From NCBI GenBank assembly GCA_002816575.1, contig MUCI01000009.1, positions 1 to 64,000 on the forward strand: a stretch of DNA of 64,000 nucleotides, in the 5' to 3' direction. Below the pieces are notes generated by a model, which made no database searches, was not told the origin of the DNA, and was given only the letters and a program-made list of their open reading frames with translations. Of this stretch, positions 7,994 through 19,008 are shown piece after piece. Both the position numbers and the translations under genes were made by a program. The stretch's first letter is position 1; each line of letters begins with the position of its first letter. This DNA is from SAR202 cluster bacterium Casp-Chloro-G2 (GTDB taxonomy: Bacteria; Chloroflexota; Dehalococcoidia; Lucifugimonadales; UBA3495).

Positions 7994-9037
7994 GTGAGCG
8001 AGATTCGACCTATAGAGTGGGCCAACGGCACACTCAGACTGCTTGACCAGACCCTGCTTCCATCTCAAGAAGTGATCGTGGAAGCTCATGGGTATCTGGA
8101 AGCCGTCGACGCCATCAAGACGATGCGCGTGCGGGGAGCTCCAGCTATCGGCGTCACCGCCGCTTACGCCGTCGCCATGGCCGCCAGAGAGCTGGATTCT
8201 CCCGACCGGGACCGATTCTTACAGCGGTTGGCAGAGGCCGGCGCCGTGATCAAGGCTGCCCGCCCCACCGCCGTTAACCTGATGTGGGCCGTGGACCGGA
8301 TGGTTGCCCTGGCCAACACTCAAAGCGGTATAGCGGACATCCGCGAACGCTTGATGTCGGAAGCCATCACGATCGAGAAAGAAGATGAAGCGATCAACCG
8401 CAAGATGGGCAGCCACGGCAAAGAACTGATGCCCGACGGCGGGTCGGTGCTGACACACTGCAACGCCGGCGCTCTGGCGACAGCCGCCTTTGGCACGGCG
8501 GTTGGGGTCATTCGGGCTGGCTGGGAAGACGGCAAGCGCTTCAAGGTGTTCAACACCGAGACCAGGCCGTTCCTGCAGGGCGCGCGGTTGACGGCTTGGG
8601 AGTTCAAGCAGCTTGGCATACCTTCCACCCTGATAGTGGACTCCGCGGCCGGCATGCTCATGCGCCGGGGCGAGATCGGCTGCGTCATCACTGGGGCCGA
8701 CCGCATCGCCGCCAACGGAGACACGGCAAACAAGATCGGCACCTACACGCTGGCGGTGCTGGCCAAAGAGAATGGGATACCCTTCTACGTCGCCGCTCCC
8801 ATCAGCACGGTGGACCTGAGCCTTAGCAACGGAGACGAGATCGAGATAGAACAACGTTCCCAGACCGAGGTCACTGAATTCAGGGGAGTGCGTATCGCGC
8901 CCGACGGAGTAGAAGCCCTTAATCCTGGGTTCGACGTGACACCCGCCAGATACGTGAGCGCCATCATCACCGAAGCTGGGGTTGCCCGCCCGCCCTATAC
9001 CGACAGCCTTGCCCTGGCGGCTAAGGCGGCCCGATGA
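7994..9037 (+). CDS. mtnA: S-methyl-5-thioribose-1-phosphate isomerase
   Basis: A 347-residue enzyme that converts methylthioribose 1-phosphate to methylthioribulose 1-phosphate in the methionine salvage pathway. The substrate loop RGAPAIG (48-54) and the catalytic pair, Cys156 in SVLTHCNAGALAT and Asp236 in VITGADRIAANGDTANKIGT, are all present. The GTG start has GGAG 8 nt upstream. It is the first gene behind the SAM-I riboswitch and overlaps mtnP by four bases (ATGA). The related eIF2B-like ribose-1,5-bisphosphate isomerases are less likely given the mtnP neighbour. Confidence 0.93.
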   Translation: MSEIRPIEWANGTLRLLDQTLLPSQEVIVEAHGYLEAVDAIKTMRVRGAPAIGVTAAYAVAMAARELDSPDRDRFLQRLAEAGAVIKAARPTAVNLMWAVDRMVALANTQSGIADIRERLMSEAITIEKEDEAINRKMGSHGKELMPDGGSVLTHCNAGALATAAFGTAVGVIRAGWEDGKRFKVFNTETRPFLQGARLTAWEFKQLGIPSTLIVDSAAGMLMRRGEIGCVITGADRIAANGDTANKIGTYTLAVLAKENGIPFYVAAPISTVDLSLSNGDEIEIEQRSQTEVTEFRGVRIAPDGVEALNPGFDVTPARYVSAIITEAGVARPPYTDSLALAAKAAR

Positions 9038-9906
9038 GAACGGCGCAGGGAGCCACGGTGGCGGTGATCGGAGGCAGCGGCCTCTATGACATGGACGGTT
9101 TGACCGGCGTCGAATTCGTGAATGTGGACACGCCTTTCGGGAAACCCAGCGACGCCATAGTGCTGGGAGAGTTGGAAGGGGTGCGAGTCGCCTTCCTGCC
9201 GCGTCATGGCCGGGGGCACCGGTTCAACCCGACCCACATTCCGGCCCGCGCCAACATCTACGCGCTCAAGTCGTTGGGCGTGGAACGCATAATCTCAGTG
9301 AGCGCGGTTGGCAGCCTTAAAGAGGAGTTCGCTCCGCTGGACCTGGTGATACCCAATCAGTTGATCGACCGCACCAGACTGCGCGAAAGCACCTTCTTCG
9401 ACACCGACATGGTGGTGCACGTGGCCATGGCCGACCCGTTCTGCGCGGCAACCAGCCAGGCGGTGCACCAGGCGGCCCAGCAGTTGGACATCACGGTGCA
9501 TCCCGGCGGGACCATGGTGGTGATGGAAGGACCGGCCTTTTCAACCAGGGCCGAATCGTTCATGTACCGCTCCTGGGGAGCAGACATAATCGGCATGACG
9601 GCGCTCCCGGAGGCCAAGCTGGCCCGGGAAGCCGAGATGTGCTACGCCACCATGGCCTGGATCACCGACTACGATTGTTGGCACCAAAGCTCGGAGTCGG
9701 TCACGGTGGACATGGTGATCGCCAATCTATTGAAGAACGTGGCGACCTCAAAAGCACTGCTGCGGCAGGTGATTCCGGCGCTGAAAGGCGAGCGCAATTG
9801 TCCCTGCGAGTCGGCGCTTAAAGATGCGATAATCACCCGGAAAGAAGAGATTCCGGAAGATTTGAAACGAAAACTAGCCCCGGTAACAGGAAGATATTTA
9901 AGTTAG
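9034..9906 (+). CDS. mtnP: S-methyl-5'-thioadenosine phosphorylase
   Basis: A 290-residue trimeric purine-nucleoside-phosphorylase family enzyme cleaving methylthioadenosine to adenine and methylthioribose 1-phosphate, the substrate of MtnA. Marks: VAVIGGSGLYDMDGL, FLPRHGRGHRFNPTHIP (phosphate site), SVSAVGSLKEE, VVMEGPAFSTRAES, and GMTALPEAKLAREAEMCYA followed by TDYDCWH. The last two favour methylthioadenosine over inosine/guanosine. Translational coupling to mtnA is likely. With a phosphorylase, no methylthioribose kinase is needed, and none is seen. Confidence 0.93.
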   Translation: MRTAQGATVAVIGGSGLYDMDGLTGVEFVNVDTPFGKPSDAIVLGELEGVRVAFLPRHGRGHRFNPTHIPARANIYALKSLGVERIISVSAVGSLKEEFAPLDLVIPNQLIDRTRLRESTFFDTDMVVHVAMADPFCAATSQAVHQAAQQLDITVHPGGTMVVMEGPAFSTRAESFMYRSWGADIIGMTALPEAKLAREAEMCYATMAWITDYDCWHQSSESVTVDMVIANLLKNVATSKALLRQVIPALKGERNCPCESALKDAIITRKEEIPEDLKRKLAPVTGRYLS

Positions 9907-9945
9907 GGACCGGTAACGTCCCGGCTAAGATCGAGGAGGACCGAA

Positions 9946-10290
9946 ATGCCTAGACAAGACCCAGGGGAGCCATATTTCAGGGTGAATTCCGCCGAAGGCC
10001 AGGCGATGCGTGAAGCGGACCCTGATGGCATTGTGGTGATAGATGTCCGGCGCGACGATGAGTGGGTCACCGGCCACGTCGCTGGCGCCATCCACGTTCC
10101 GGTTGACGACCTGACGGACAGGATCGACCAGATCCCCACCGACAAGAAAGTATTGTTCATCTGCGCCGCCGGCGTAAGGAGCGGCTTGGCCTGCGAGATG
10201 GCCGCGGCCCTGGGCTACGAAGCAGAGAACCTGTACAACATCGAAGACGGGACACCCGCCTGGATCGCCGGCGGCCATCCCACTTCTTAC

Positions 10291-10302
<12 letters not shown>
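9946..10302 (+). CDS. Single-domain rhodanese-like sulfurtransferase
   Basis: A 118-residue rhodanese domain. VVIDVRRDDEWVTGHVAGAIHVP is the usual first half, and the active-site loop CAAGVRS (73-79) carries the persulfide-forming Cys73. It would move sulfane sulfur to an acceptor, unidentified here. It lies between mtnP and ahcY, so it is co-transcribed with SAM recycling, perhaps linking it to sulfur handling; that is inference. GAGGA lies before the ATG. Its stop codon falls in the first of several short degenerate repeats. Confidence 0.88.
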
Positions 10303-11713
<1,411 letters not shown>

Positions 11714-11798
11714 GCCACCAGACATAACGCATACACCGGCAAATTCAACACGAGGGGCAGACCGGCCCCAGGTTGCAACAGGAGAGAGAAGAACTACC

Positions 11799-13007
11799 AT
11801 GCCAATGCTATTCCACGAATCGCCCAAATACCTGCTGACTTCAGAGTCGGTAACCGAAGGACACCCCGACAAGCTATGCGACCAGATCTCCGACGGAGTA
11901 CTGGACGCCGTACTGACCAACGACCCCATGGGCCGCGTCGCCTGTGAGACCGCCGTCACCAACGGACTGGTCATGGTCATGGGTGAGATCACCACCAACT
12001 CGTATGTGGACGTGCCCAAGATCGTCCGCGAGACCCTGGCCAGGGCCGGGTACACCAACTCCGACTACGGTATCGACGCCATGAGCTGCGGAGTGGCTGT
12101 CTCCATCCAGGAGCAGTCCAGCGATATCAGCGCCGGCGTTACCACCGCCCTGGAACAGCGCGGCTCGGCCGCGGAAGAAGCCTTGATGCAGACCGGCGCC
12201 GGCGACCAGGGAATGATGGTCGGGTTCGCCTGCAATGAGACTCCCGAACTGATGCCCCTCACGGTGAGCCTGTCCCAGCGGTTGGTTGAGCGACTGGCCC
12301 TGGTCCGGAAGGAGGGCATCCTGCCCTACCTGCGGCCCGACGGCAAGTCCCAGGTGACCGTTGAGTATCGCCACGGGGTCGCCCACCGCGTTGACACCGT
12401 GGTCATCAGCGCCCAGCACAACCCCGAAGTCACCAACGAGCAGATCGAGAAGGACATCACCGAGCAGGTCATCAAGAAGATCGTCCCCGCCAATCTGATG
12501 GACGCCGACACCAAGATCTTCGTCAACCCCAGCGGCCGGTTCGTGATTGGCGGACCCGCCGGGGATAGCGGCCTGACCGGCCGGAAGATTCTGGTCGACA
12601 CCTACGGCGGCATCGCTCGTCACGGCGGCGGCGCTTTCTCGGGCAAGGACCCGACCAAGGTTGACCGTTCGGCGGCCTACGCTGCCCGCTACGTGGCCAA
12701 GAACCTGGTGGCGGCCGGCCTGGCCGACCGCGCCGAAGTTCTAGTCTCCTACGCCATCGGCGTGGCCACCCCCATATCGGTGGCGGTCGAGACCTTCGAC
12801 ACCAACAAGGTCGACAGCGACACCATCCACGCACTGGTGGCCAAGCACTTCGACCTGCGTCCCGCGGCAATCATCCGCGACCTGGACCTGCGCCGGCCGA
12901 TCTACCAGGCCACGGCCGCCTACGGGCACTTTGGGCGGGAATCGCTCAACCTGTCCTGGGAGAGGACCGATAAAGCCGAAGCCTTGAGGAAAGACGCTGG
13001 CCTCTAG
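11799..13007 (+). CDS. metK: S-adenosylmethionine synthetase
   Basis: A 402-residue enzyme making SAM from methionine and ATP. Family marks: [19 protein letters not shown] near the N-terminus, the [18 protein letters not shown] loop, and [14 protein letters not shown] with [18 protein letters not shown]. The start is the ATG giving [11 protein letters not shown], with GGAGAGA about 12 nt upstream; the frame extends further 5' but that part overlaps ahcY. It is the last gene of the SAM-riboswitch operon and ends at a strong terminator, so the final product feeds back on the first control element. Confidence 0.95.
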   Translation: MPMLFHESPKYLLTSESVTEGHPDKLCDQISDGVLDAVLTNDPMGRVACETAVTNGLVMVMGEITTNSYVDVPKIVRETLARAGYTNSDYGIDAMSCGVAVSIQEQSSDISAGVTTALEQRGSAAEEALMQTGAGDQGMMVGFACNETPELMPLTVSLSQRLVERLALVRKEGILPYLRPDGKSQVTVEYRHGVAHRVDTVVISAQHNPEVTNEQIEKDITEQVIKKIVPANLMDADTKIFVNPSGRFVIGGPAGDSGLTGRKILVDTYGGIARHGGGAFSGKDPTKVDRSAAYAARYVAKNLVAAGLADRAEVLVSYAIGVATPISVAVETFDTNKVDSDTIHALVAKHFDLRPAAIIRDLDLRRPIYQATAAYGHFGRESLNLSWERTDKAEALRKDAGL

Positions 13008-13065
13008 CCTTCCGGTCTAAGCTGTTTATCAACTCTCTAGGGGGCAGTTGATAGCAGGCAGATCC

Positions 13066-13101
13066 TGGGGTCCTTGGCAGATTGCCAAGGACCCCATTTT
13101 T
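13066..13101 (+). terminator. Terminator of the SAM-cycle operon
   Basis: A perfect 14-bp stem, TGGGGTCCTTGGCA (13066-13079) with TGCCAAGGACCCCA (13083-13096), a 3-nt loop and TTTTT (13097-13101), 58 nt after metK. Confidence 0.93.
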
Positions 13102-13205
13102 ATTGCCCTTAACGGATTCTGGTAACATGCGTTTTACCGTATCGATGGCCGGAGCGGCGAAAACATGCCAACCGGCATCGAAATCCAACTCACCGAGGCG
13201 TTGAA

Positions 13206-14639
13206 TTGGCCGACCTGACAGACATAAGATTCGGGACCGACGGCTGGCGGGCGTTGATCGCCAACGAGTATACGTTCGAGAACGTGGCCCGTTGCGCTGA
13301 GGGCCTGTGTGTTCATCTGAAAGCGGCCGGAACGGCCGGCAAGGGTTTGGTCGTTGGCTACGACACCCGGTTCCTGTCGCCCGAGTTCGCAGATACCGTT
13401 GCCGCTGTGTGCGCCGCCCAAGGAGTCAAAGTTTACCTGGCTGATAAACAAGCCCCTACCCCGGTCCTCAGCTACAACGTATTGCACCATCAGGCAGGCG
13501 GCGCCGCCATCATCACCGCCAGCCACAACCCCGCCCAGTGGAACGGGTTCAAGTTCAAGCCCGAATACGCCGGCAGCGCCACTCAGGAGATCACGGACCG
13601 TCTGGAGGCGGCCATCGCCCAGGTCCCGGTTAAGCCAGTCCCCAGCATGGCGGCGGGGCGGGAGAGCGGAATGATTGTGGACATTGACCCCGCGCCTCCC
13701 TACCTCGAGCGCATCGCCTCTCAGGTGAACCTGGACGCCATCAAGAGCGCCGGCCTCCAGGTTGTCGTGGATGCCATGTACGGGGCCGGATTGGGCTACC
13801 TGCCGGCGCTCTTAGCCGGCGGCAAAACCACCGTCAGGGAGCTCCACGGCCACCGTAACCCGGCATTTCCCGGTATGCAGCAGCCTGAGCCCATCGCCCA
13901 CAATCTGACGGAGATTTCGGCTCTCATCGCCAAGGAGGGCGCTCACGGGGGAAAGTCGGTGGGTATCGCCCTGGATGGCGACGCCGACCGTGTGGGAATC
14001 ATCGACGAGCAGGGCCGCTTCGTCACCACATTGGACACTTTTTCCATGCTGGCCCAGTACCTTTTGGAGCAGAAGCAGCAGCGCGGAGCACTGGTCAAGG
14101 GCGTCACCTCATCCATCGCCCTCAACCACTTGGGCGCGGCCTACGGGGTGGATGTCCACGAGATGCGGGTTGGCTTCAAAAACATCGGCCCCAAAATGAC
14201 TGAGGTGGACGCCTTGATGGGCGGGGAGGAGAGCGGCGGGTTCGCCTTCCGGGGCCATATCCCCGAACGCGACGGCATCCTGAGCGGGCTGTATATCCTG
14301 GAATACATGGCCGTAACCGGCGAAAGTCCAACCCAGTTGTTGCAGCGGTTGATCGACAAGGTCGGCCCCCACTCGTACCACCGGCGTGACATCGGCTTCC
14401 AAGCCAGCGACCGGGAACGGATCCTAGAAGCGGTGAACGACCCGGCTTTTACCGAGGTCGCCGGAATCCCGATTCTCGGCTCCGACACAATCGATGGCCG
14501 CAGGTTCCGGGTGGATGACGGCTGGCTGGCGGTGCGGTTCTCCGGCACCGAGCCCCTGCTCCGCATCTACGCCGAAGCCGCCACGCCCGAGTTGGTGGAG
14601 AAGCTACTTGATGGGGCCATGACCTACCTCAAGGTCTAG
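13206..14639 (+). CDS. Phosphoglucomutase/phosphomannomutase family protein
   Basis: A 477-residue alpha-D-phosphohexomutase with all four active-site segments: TASHNP with phospho-Ser106, the metal loop DGDADR (257-262), the sugar-binding GEESGG (340-345), and the phosphate-binding RFSGTEPLLRIYAE near the end. It interconverts 1- and 6-phosphates of glucose or mannose; motifs alone do not choose the sugar. The start is TTG (MADLTDIRFGTDGW) with GAGG about 8 nt upstream. It stands alone between the metK terminator and the ribosomal operon, transcribed toward the latter. Confidence 0.9.
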   Translation: MADLTDIRFGTDGWRALIANEYTFENVARCAEGLCVHLKAAGTAGKGLVVGYDTRFLSPEFADTVAAVCAAQGVKVYLADKQAPTPVLSYNVLHHQAGGAAIITASHNPAQWNGFKFKPEYAGSATQEITDRLEAAIAQVPVKPVPSMAAGRESGMIVDIDPAPPYLERIASQVNLDAIKSAGLQVVVDAMYGAGLGYLPALLAGGKTTVRELHGHRNPAFPGMQQPEPIAHNLTEISALIAKEGAHGGKSVGIALDGDADRVGIIDEQGRFVTTLDTFSMLAQYLLEQKQQRGALVKGVTSSIALNHLGAAYGVDVHEMRVGFKNIGPKMTEVDALMGGEESGGFAFRGHIPERDGILSGLYILEYMAVTGESPTQLLQRLIDKVGPHSYHRRDIGFQASDRERILEAVNDPAFTEVAGIPILGSDTIDGRRFRVDDGWLAVRFSGTEPLLRIYAEAATPELVEKLLDGAMTYLKV

Positions 14640-14975
14640 CCAGCAGGTGACCGTGCCGGTCAACACGAATCAAGCGAAGCGTCCGGACGCCGGGGTTGAG
14701 CCAGAGTTCACCAAGCAACGAGGGTCTTTCCCGAATCGTCGGCCTCAAGTAATCAGGCCGCTCCCGTTGGTCCTGAGCTCCGTCGAAGGGCGTGCATAAG
14801 TCTCGTTGGGGGATAACGCTAAATGCGGTGGGTTCCAGGTCTTAATCCCGAAGGATGCCACGAACGGGACGCCGGGAATCCGGCCTGTCGGGTGCAACCG
14901 GCTACAATCACCAAAGGAATGAGACCGTTGGCCCATCTCCAGAAGGGCTCGGAATGACGGCTTTCGTTGAATGAA
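14640..14975. other. Intergenic region between phosphohexomutase and rpsI
   Basis: About 335 bp with no credible gene. At 14769-14791 it carries GGTCCTGAGCTCCGTCGAAG, close to the TCCTGAGCTTGTCGAAGG-type sequence I recall as dispersed between genes in many environmental bacterial genomes. The rest shows no clear promoter or RNA. Confidence 0.5.
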
Positions 14976-15003
14976 AAAGGCCCCGGAATTATCCGGGGCC
15001 TTT
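14976..15003 (-). terminator. Terminator of the ribosomal protein operon
   Basis: AAAGGCCCCGGA (14976-14987) and TCCGGGGCCTTT (14992-15003) form a perfect 12-bp stem with a 4-nt loop. Read on the minus strand it is followed by TTTTTCAT, 25 nt after the rpsI stop. It can also stop plus-strand readthrough. Confidence 0.9.
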
Positions 15004-15027
15004 CGGTTTCCAGTTGTTGCTGGGTCT

Positions 15028-15438
15028 CTACCGCTTGGTGTACTGCGGCGCCCGGCGGGCCCGCTTGAGGCCGTACTTCTTGCTCTCTTTGATGCGGGCG
15101 TCGCGGGTGATGAGACCGGCCCGGCGCAAACTGGGCTTGAGGGTGGCGTCGTAGACCACCAGCGCCCGGGCGATGCCGTGACGGATGGCCTCGGATTGCG
15201 CGTTCACACCTCCGCCGGCGACCTTGACCACCACCCGGAACTTGTTGACGGTATCGCTGATACGGAACGCTTCGTTGATCGTCTTCTGCCAGGGGGCCCA
15301 GTTGAAGAACTCGTCCATGGGCTTCCCGTTGACCAGGATGGGGCCGCCGTCGTCCAGGTAAAGGCGCACCCGGGCGATGGCCGTCTTACGCTTGCCCGTT
15401 CCGTAGAAATAAGTCTGGTTGGCTTCAGCTTGTACCAA
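15028..15438 (-). CDS. rpsI: 30S ribosomal protein S9
   Basis: A 136-residue S9. The N-terminal FYGTGKRKTAIARVRL and the C-terminal RRAPQYTKR, whose last basic residues reach the P-site tRNA, are both intact. GGGVNAQSEAIRHGIARAL is the central family signature. It is the final gene of the long translation operon, 56 bp after rplM, in the usual rplM-rpsI pair. Confidence 0.96.
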   Translation of the reverse strand: MVQAEANQTYFYGTGKRKTAIARVRLYLDDGGPILVNGKPMDEFFNWAPWQKTINEAFRISDTVNKFRVVVKVAGGGVNAQSEAIRHGIARALVVYDATLKPSLRRAGLITRDARIKESKKYGLKRARRAPQYTKR

Positions 15439-15494
15439 GGTTGGTCTTTCCTTTTATTTGACTATGCGCTACTCGGCTAGGGGTTAGGCGAGCG

Positions 15495-15953
15495 CTAGGC
15501 GTCCGTTGTCGGGGGTTCGGCTACCGGATGTCCGGTCACCTGGGCCTCGTGCGGATGGTCCGGGCCGCTGTACACCTTGAGGCGGCGCAACATCTGCCGT
15601 CCCATATGGTTCTTGGGGAGCATGCCCTTAACGGCCAGTTCCAGCACCCGATCGGGCTTGGAGTCCATCAGATCCCTCAGACGGAAAGTCCTCAGGTTTC
15701 CCACGTACCCACTGTGCCGGTAGTACATCTTCTGGTCCAACTTCTTGCCGGTGACCTTAAGGTCGGCGGCGTTGGTCACCACCACGAAGTCACCCGTGAG
15801 GGTGTGGGGCGTGTAGCTGGTTTTGTCTTTGCCTTGCAGGGCAATGGCGATGTTTCTTGCTATCCGACCCAGGGTTTGGCCCTGAGCGTCGATCACTCGC
15901 CACCGTTCGGCGGTGTCGCCAGGCTTGGCAAAATATGTGCTGGTTCGTTTCAT
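15495..15953 (-). CDS. rplM: 50S ribosomal protein L13
   Basis: A 152-residue L13 beginning MKRTSTYFAKPGDTAERW. The core reads VIDAQGQTLGRIA, YTPHTLTGDFVVVTNA, and AVKGMLPKNHMGRQMLRRLKVY. An in-frame TTG three codons earlier (to 15962) is possible, since no strong ribosome site marks either start; the ATG fits the family better. It lies between truA and rpsI. Confidence 0.95.
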   Translation of the reverse strand: MKRTSTYFAKPGDTAERWRVIDAQGQTLGRIARNIAIALQGKDKTSYTPHTLTGDFVVVTNAADLKVTGKKLDQKMYYRHSGYVGNLRTFRLRDLMDSKPDRVLELAVKGMLPKNHMGRQMLRRLKVYSGPDHPHEAQVTGHPVAEPPTTDA

Positions 15954-16015
15954 TTCTTTCAATTCCGTTCTAGTTATTCCAGTGGCCAGTCCGGTCGTCC
16001 CAATATCAGCGGCGC

Positions 16016-16753
16016 TTATTGGACTTCAAACCTGACGGAACCTGGATATCTTACACTAATTAGGCAAAGTCCGTGTGCGGGCAACAAGGGCGATCCGTCT
16101 ACGGCGCCGTCCAGCGCCTGAGTGATTCGCTCCACCGGATATTTCCCTCTTCCGATCTCTGTTAAAATTCCGTTCGCTTTCCTTATCTGTTGTTTCAAGA
16201 AGCCGTTGGCTTCACACTCGATAACGATGTTGTCGCCGGTCTGTTCAATGTCCCACCGCTTCACTTCCCGAACTGAGCCGCGGTCTTCGGGATGCCCCAC
16301 GGCCAGCGCCCGAAAGTCGTGGATCCCCACCAGGAGCTGGGCTGCCTCGGCCATCTTCCCGGTGTCCAGGCACTCCCTGATCCAGAGGTGGCTGTGCCTG
16401 CGCAATGGCGAAGGCGAGGGCCGGTTCAATATGCTGTACTGGTAGGTCCTGCCCAGTGCGCTCCGCCGGGAGTTGAAATCCTCGTCCACCCGGTAGGCCT
16501 CGAGGACTTTGATGTCCTCGGGGAGATGATAGTTCATGGCGGGAGCGAATCTTTCCAGCGGGTGCCGGGTGCCGGTCAGGAAGTCTACCATCTGACCCTT
16601 GGCGTGGGCCCCGGAATCGGTGCGGCTGGCGCCCCGGATCCTGGTTTCCTGCCCGGTAAACTTGGCCAGAGCCTTCTCCAGTTCACCTTGAATGGTCGGA
16701 GGACCTGCCTGGAGTTGGAAGCCGGCGTAATTGGTGCCTTGATATTCAACCAA
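16016..16753 (-). CDS. truA: tRNA pseudouridine(38-40) synthase TruA, start uncertain
   Basis: A 245-residue TruA that isomerises uridines 38-40 in the tRNA anticodon arm. Catalytic Asp46 lies in GASRTDSGAHAKGQ; NRPSPSPLRRHSHLW and FLKQQIRKANGILTEIGRGK are further marks. The only standard start codon is the TTG giving MVEYQGTNYAGFQ. Yet the residues encoded just upstream in the same frame (LWRAAL before LVEYQGTNY) match the first beta strand of the family (as in RIALVVEYDGTNY). The frame stays open 30 codons 5' with no ATG, GTG or TTG, so the true start may be non-standard. It sits between rplQ and rplM, as in many bacteria. Confidence 0.9.
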   Translation of the reverse strand: MVEYQGTNYAGFQLQAGPPTIQGELEKALAKFTGQETRIRGASRTDSGAHAKGQMVDFLTGTRHPLERFAPAMNYHLPEDIKVLEAYRVDEDFNSRRSALGRTYQYSILNRPSPSPLRRHSHLWIRECLDTGKMAEAAQLLVGIHDFRALAVGHPEDRGSVREVKRWDIEQTGDNIVIECEANGFLKQQIRKANGILTEIGRGKYPVERITQALDGAVDGSPLLPAHGLCLISVRYPGSVRFEVQ

Positions 16754-16858
16754 CAGGGCGGCCCGCCAAAGGTGCTCGCCCGTTTCTTTCTCTAAACCGC
16801 TGGCTGATTCGTTAACTGAGTTTTGGACTCTGCCGTCTTTTATCTAGATCTTGCTCCG

Positions 16859-17212
16859 TTAGACCAACTCGATGATCGCCATCAGGGCGGAGTCACCGGT
16901 GCGCGGTCCCAATTTCATGATCCTGGTATAGCCGCCGGGCCGTTCGGCGTAGCGGACCGCCACGTCGTCAAACACTTTCTTTACCACTTTGGAGTTGGGC
17001 ACCTGGGCCATGGCCAACCGGCGATGGTTCAGGTTGCCCTTTTTGCCGTGGGTGATCAGTTTCTCGGCCATCACCCTGGTCTCTTTGGCCTTGGCCAGGG
17101 TGGTGGTGATGCGTTCGTGGGTTATCAGTTCCACAACCAAACCCCGCAGCAATGCGGTGCGTTGGTCGCGGTACCGGCTGAGTTTTCTACCGGCAATTCT
17201 GTGGGAGGCCAT
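16859..17212 (-). CDS. rplQ: 50S ribosomal protein L17
   Basis: A 117-residue L17 starting [25 protein letters not shown], the diagnostic N-terminus, with [18 protein letters not shown] and the C-terminal [24 protein letters not shown]. It starts 2 bp after rpoA ends, so the two are probably translationally coupled, in the normal rpoA-rplQ order. Confidence 0.96.
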   Translation of the reverse strand: MASHRIAGRKLSRYRDQRTALLRGLVVELITHERITTTLAKAKETRVMAEKLITHGKKGNLNHRRLAMAQVPNSKVVKKVFDDVAVRYAERPGGYTRIMKLGPRTGDSALMAIIELV

Positions 17213-17214
17213 GG

Positions 17215-18366
17215 CTACTCGTCATCCTCGTCTTCGATATCGTCCAGGTCGTCTTCGTCGGGCCCGTCGTCCAAGTCGCCGGTCTCTTCAATTGACATTC
17301 CGGGAGCGTCGGCTGGCGAGTCGGGTGGGGCGTCGCCCATCAGTTCGCCCAAGTCCTCGGTGGAAAGGTCAGGCACCCTGCCGGCGGGCCGGTCGGCAAA
17401 GTCGGTAACACCGTTCTCATACAGCTTTTCTTTCAACTCAACCAGCGATTTCTCGCCGAAGTTGCGTATCTTAAGCAGTTCGTCGTCGGACATCTCCAGG
17501 ACTTCGCCGACCTTGGAGATGTGAGAGCGCTTCAGGCAGTTCAGGGTGCGCGGAGACAGTTCCAGCTTCTCTATAGGCGTCTGGTAGATCTCCGGGGACA
17601 CCACCAACGGCACTCGTTCGTTCCCTTCCTCGGCAACCCGGTTCAAGTTGCTGAATAGGAAGAAGTGATTAACGAGATTCTCGGCGGCTTGCTGAATGGC
17701 CTCGACAGCCTTGATCGTGCCGTCGGTCCAAACTTCCATCACCAAGCGCTCGTAATCGGTAACTTGACCGACCCTGGTGCGCTCGACGTTGTAATTGACC
17801 TTGCGAACGGGGCTGAACACGGCGTCCACGGGCAGAACACCCACTGGCGGGTTGTTGGTCCCGTCGTGCTGTGCCGCTGCCTGGTAGCCAACGCCCTGTT
17901 CGACGTTGAATTCCATGGACAGGTGGGAGTCATCGGAGTCCAGGGTCGCCAGGTGCAACTCTGGATTCACAATCTCGAAGTCGCTCGACGTTGCGATGTC
18001 ACCCGCGCAAACCCGGCCTTCGCCTTTGACGTCCAGGCGCATCTTGCCCGCCCGGTCCGATTGGGAGCGGATCCGGATGCGCTTGACGTTTAGGAGGAGT
18101 TCCATAACTTCCTCTTTGACGCCAGGCACGGCGGCATACTCGTGGACCACGTCGTCAATCTTGACCCACGTGACCGCGCAGCCTTTGGTGGAGCTGAGCA
18201 ATATCCTCCGAAGAGGGTTGCCGATGGTCAGACCGAAACCACGGGGCAGCGGCTCGACGGCCACCTTCCCATAAGTATCCTCTGATTCCAACACCCGAAT
18301 CTCGGGCTTTATGATTTCTGTACCGGTCTCCGGCGAACCCGGAGTCAGGATTAAGGTGTCCAACAT
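17215..18366 (-). CDS. rpoA: RNA polymerase alpha subunit with long acidic C-terminal tail
   Basis: A 383-residue alpha subunit. The N-terminal dimerisation domain contains [20 protein letters not shown] and [15 protein letters not shown]. The C-terminal DNA/activator-binding domain contains [23 protein letters not shown] and [16 protein letters not shown]. After about residue 335 comes a tail dominated by Asp, Glu and Pro that ordinary alpha subunits (about 315-330 residues) lack. The ATG giving [10 protein letters not shown] has GAGGTAG about 10 nt upstream and is preferred over a TTG two codons earlier. Confidence 0.95.
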   Translation of the reverse strand: MLDTLILTPGSPETGTEIIKPEIRVLESEDTYGKVAVEPLPRGFGLTIGNPLRRILLSSTKGCAVTWVKIDDVVHEYAAVPGVKEEVMELLLNVKRIRIRSQSDRAGKMRLDVKGEGRVCAGDIATSSDFEIVNPELHLATLDSDDSHLSMEFNVEQGVGYQAAAQHDGTNNPPVGVLPVDAVFSPVRKVNYNVERTRVGQVTDYERLVMEVWTDGTIKAVEAIQQAAENLVNHFFLFSNLNRVAEEGNERVPLVVSPEIYQTPIEKLELSPRTLNCLKRSHISKVGEVLEMSDDELLKIRNFGEKSLVELKEKLYENGVTDFADRPAGRVPDLSTEDLGELMGDAPPDSPADAPGMSIEETGDLDDGPDEDDLDDIEDEDDE

Positions 18367-18373
18367 GGACAAA

Positions 18374-19000
18374 CTACCTCGAGTAAAACTCTACTATCAG
18401 CCTTGAATCTACTATTGCTTGCAGGTCCTCATCGGCGGGGAGCGACACCACTGTGCCAGTCATCTCGCTTTGGTCCAGACTCAGCCAAGCGGGGATGGGC
18501 CGTTTGGGGATCCCGTCGATCCGGCCGGCGTAGAAGTCGGTGGTCTTGATGGACTCCTTCCAGGAAATCACATCGCCGGGTCTTACCTGGTATGAGGGCA
18601 CATCGGTCTTGTTACCGTTGACCCGGAAGTGGCCGTGGAGCACGGTCTGGCGGCCCTGTTTCCTGGAGTCGGAGAAACCAAGCTGGAATACCACATTGTC
18701 CAAACGACGCTCCAGAGACCGGAGCAGGTTCATGCCGGTCACTCCGGGCGTGTTGAACGCGTTGGTCATGTAGCGCCTGAATTGGCCTTCCATGACGCCG
18801 TAGATGTATTTGGCCTTTTGCTTCTCCCGCAGGTGAACGGCGTAGTCGGTAGGCCTTCGGCGGCGGCGGGAGATGTCGCCGGGGGGATTGCGGCGCTTCT
18901 CGAAAGCGCAGCGGGGCGTGAAGCACTTATCGCCCTTTAAAAATAGCTTTTCGCCGGACCGCCGGCAGAGGCGGCAGGAGGGTCCTGTATATCTTCCCAT
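18374..19000 (-). CDS. rpsD: 30S ribosomal protein S4, zinc-type
   Basis: A 208-residue S4 beginning MGRYTGPSCRLCRRSGEKLFLKG. The N-terminal Cys set (C-x2-C, then CFTPRC) is complete, so this is the zinc-binding form. The S4 RNA-binding domain is clear at MNLLRSLERRLDNVVFQLGF and ARKQGRQ-like SRKQGRQTVLHGH. It initiates assembly of the 30S body. The start is the ATG preceded by AAGGAGAG; a 13-codon 5' extension is in frame but unlike the family. Confidence 0.96.
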   Translation of the reverse strand: MGRYTGPSCRLCRRSGEKLFLKGDKCFTPRCAFEKRRNPPGDISRRRRRPTDYAVHLREKQKAKYIYGVMEGQFRRYMTNAFNTPGVTGMNLLRSLERRLDNVVFQLGFSDSRKQGRQTVLHGHFRVNGNKTDVPSYQVRPGDVISWKESIKTTDFYAGRIDGIPKRPIPAWLSLDQSEMTGTVVSLPADEDLQAIVDSRLIVEFYSR

Positions 19001-19008
19001 GGACGGAG

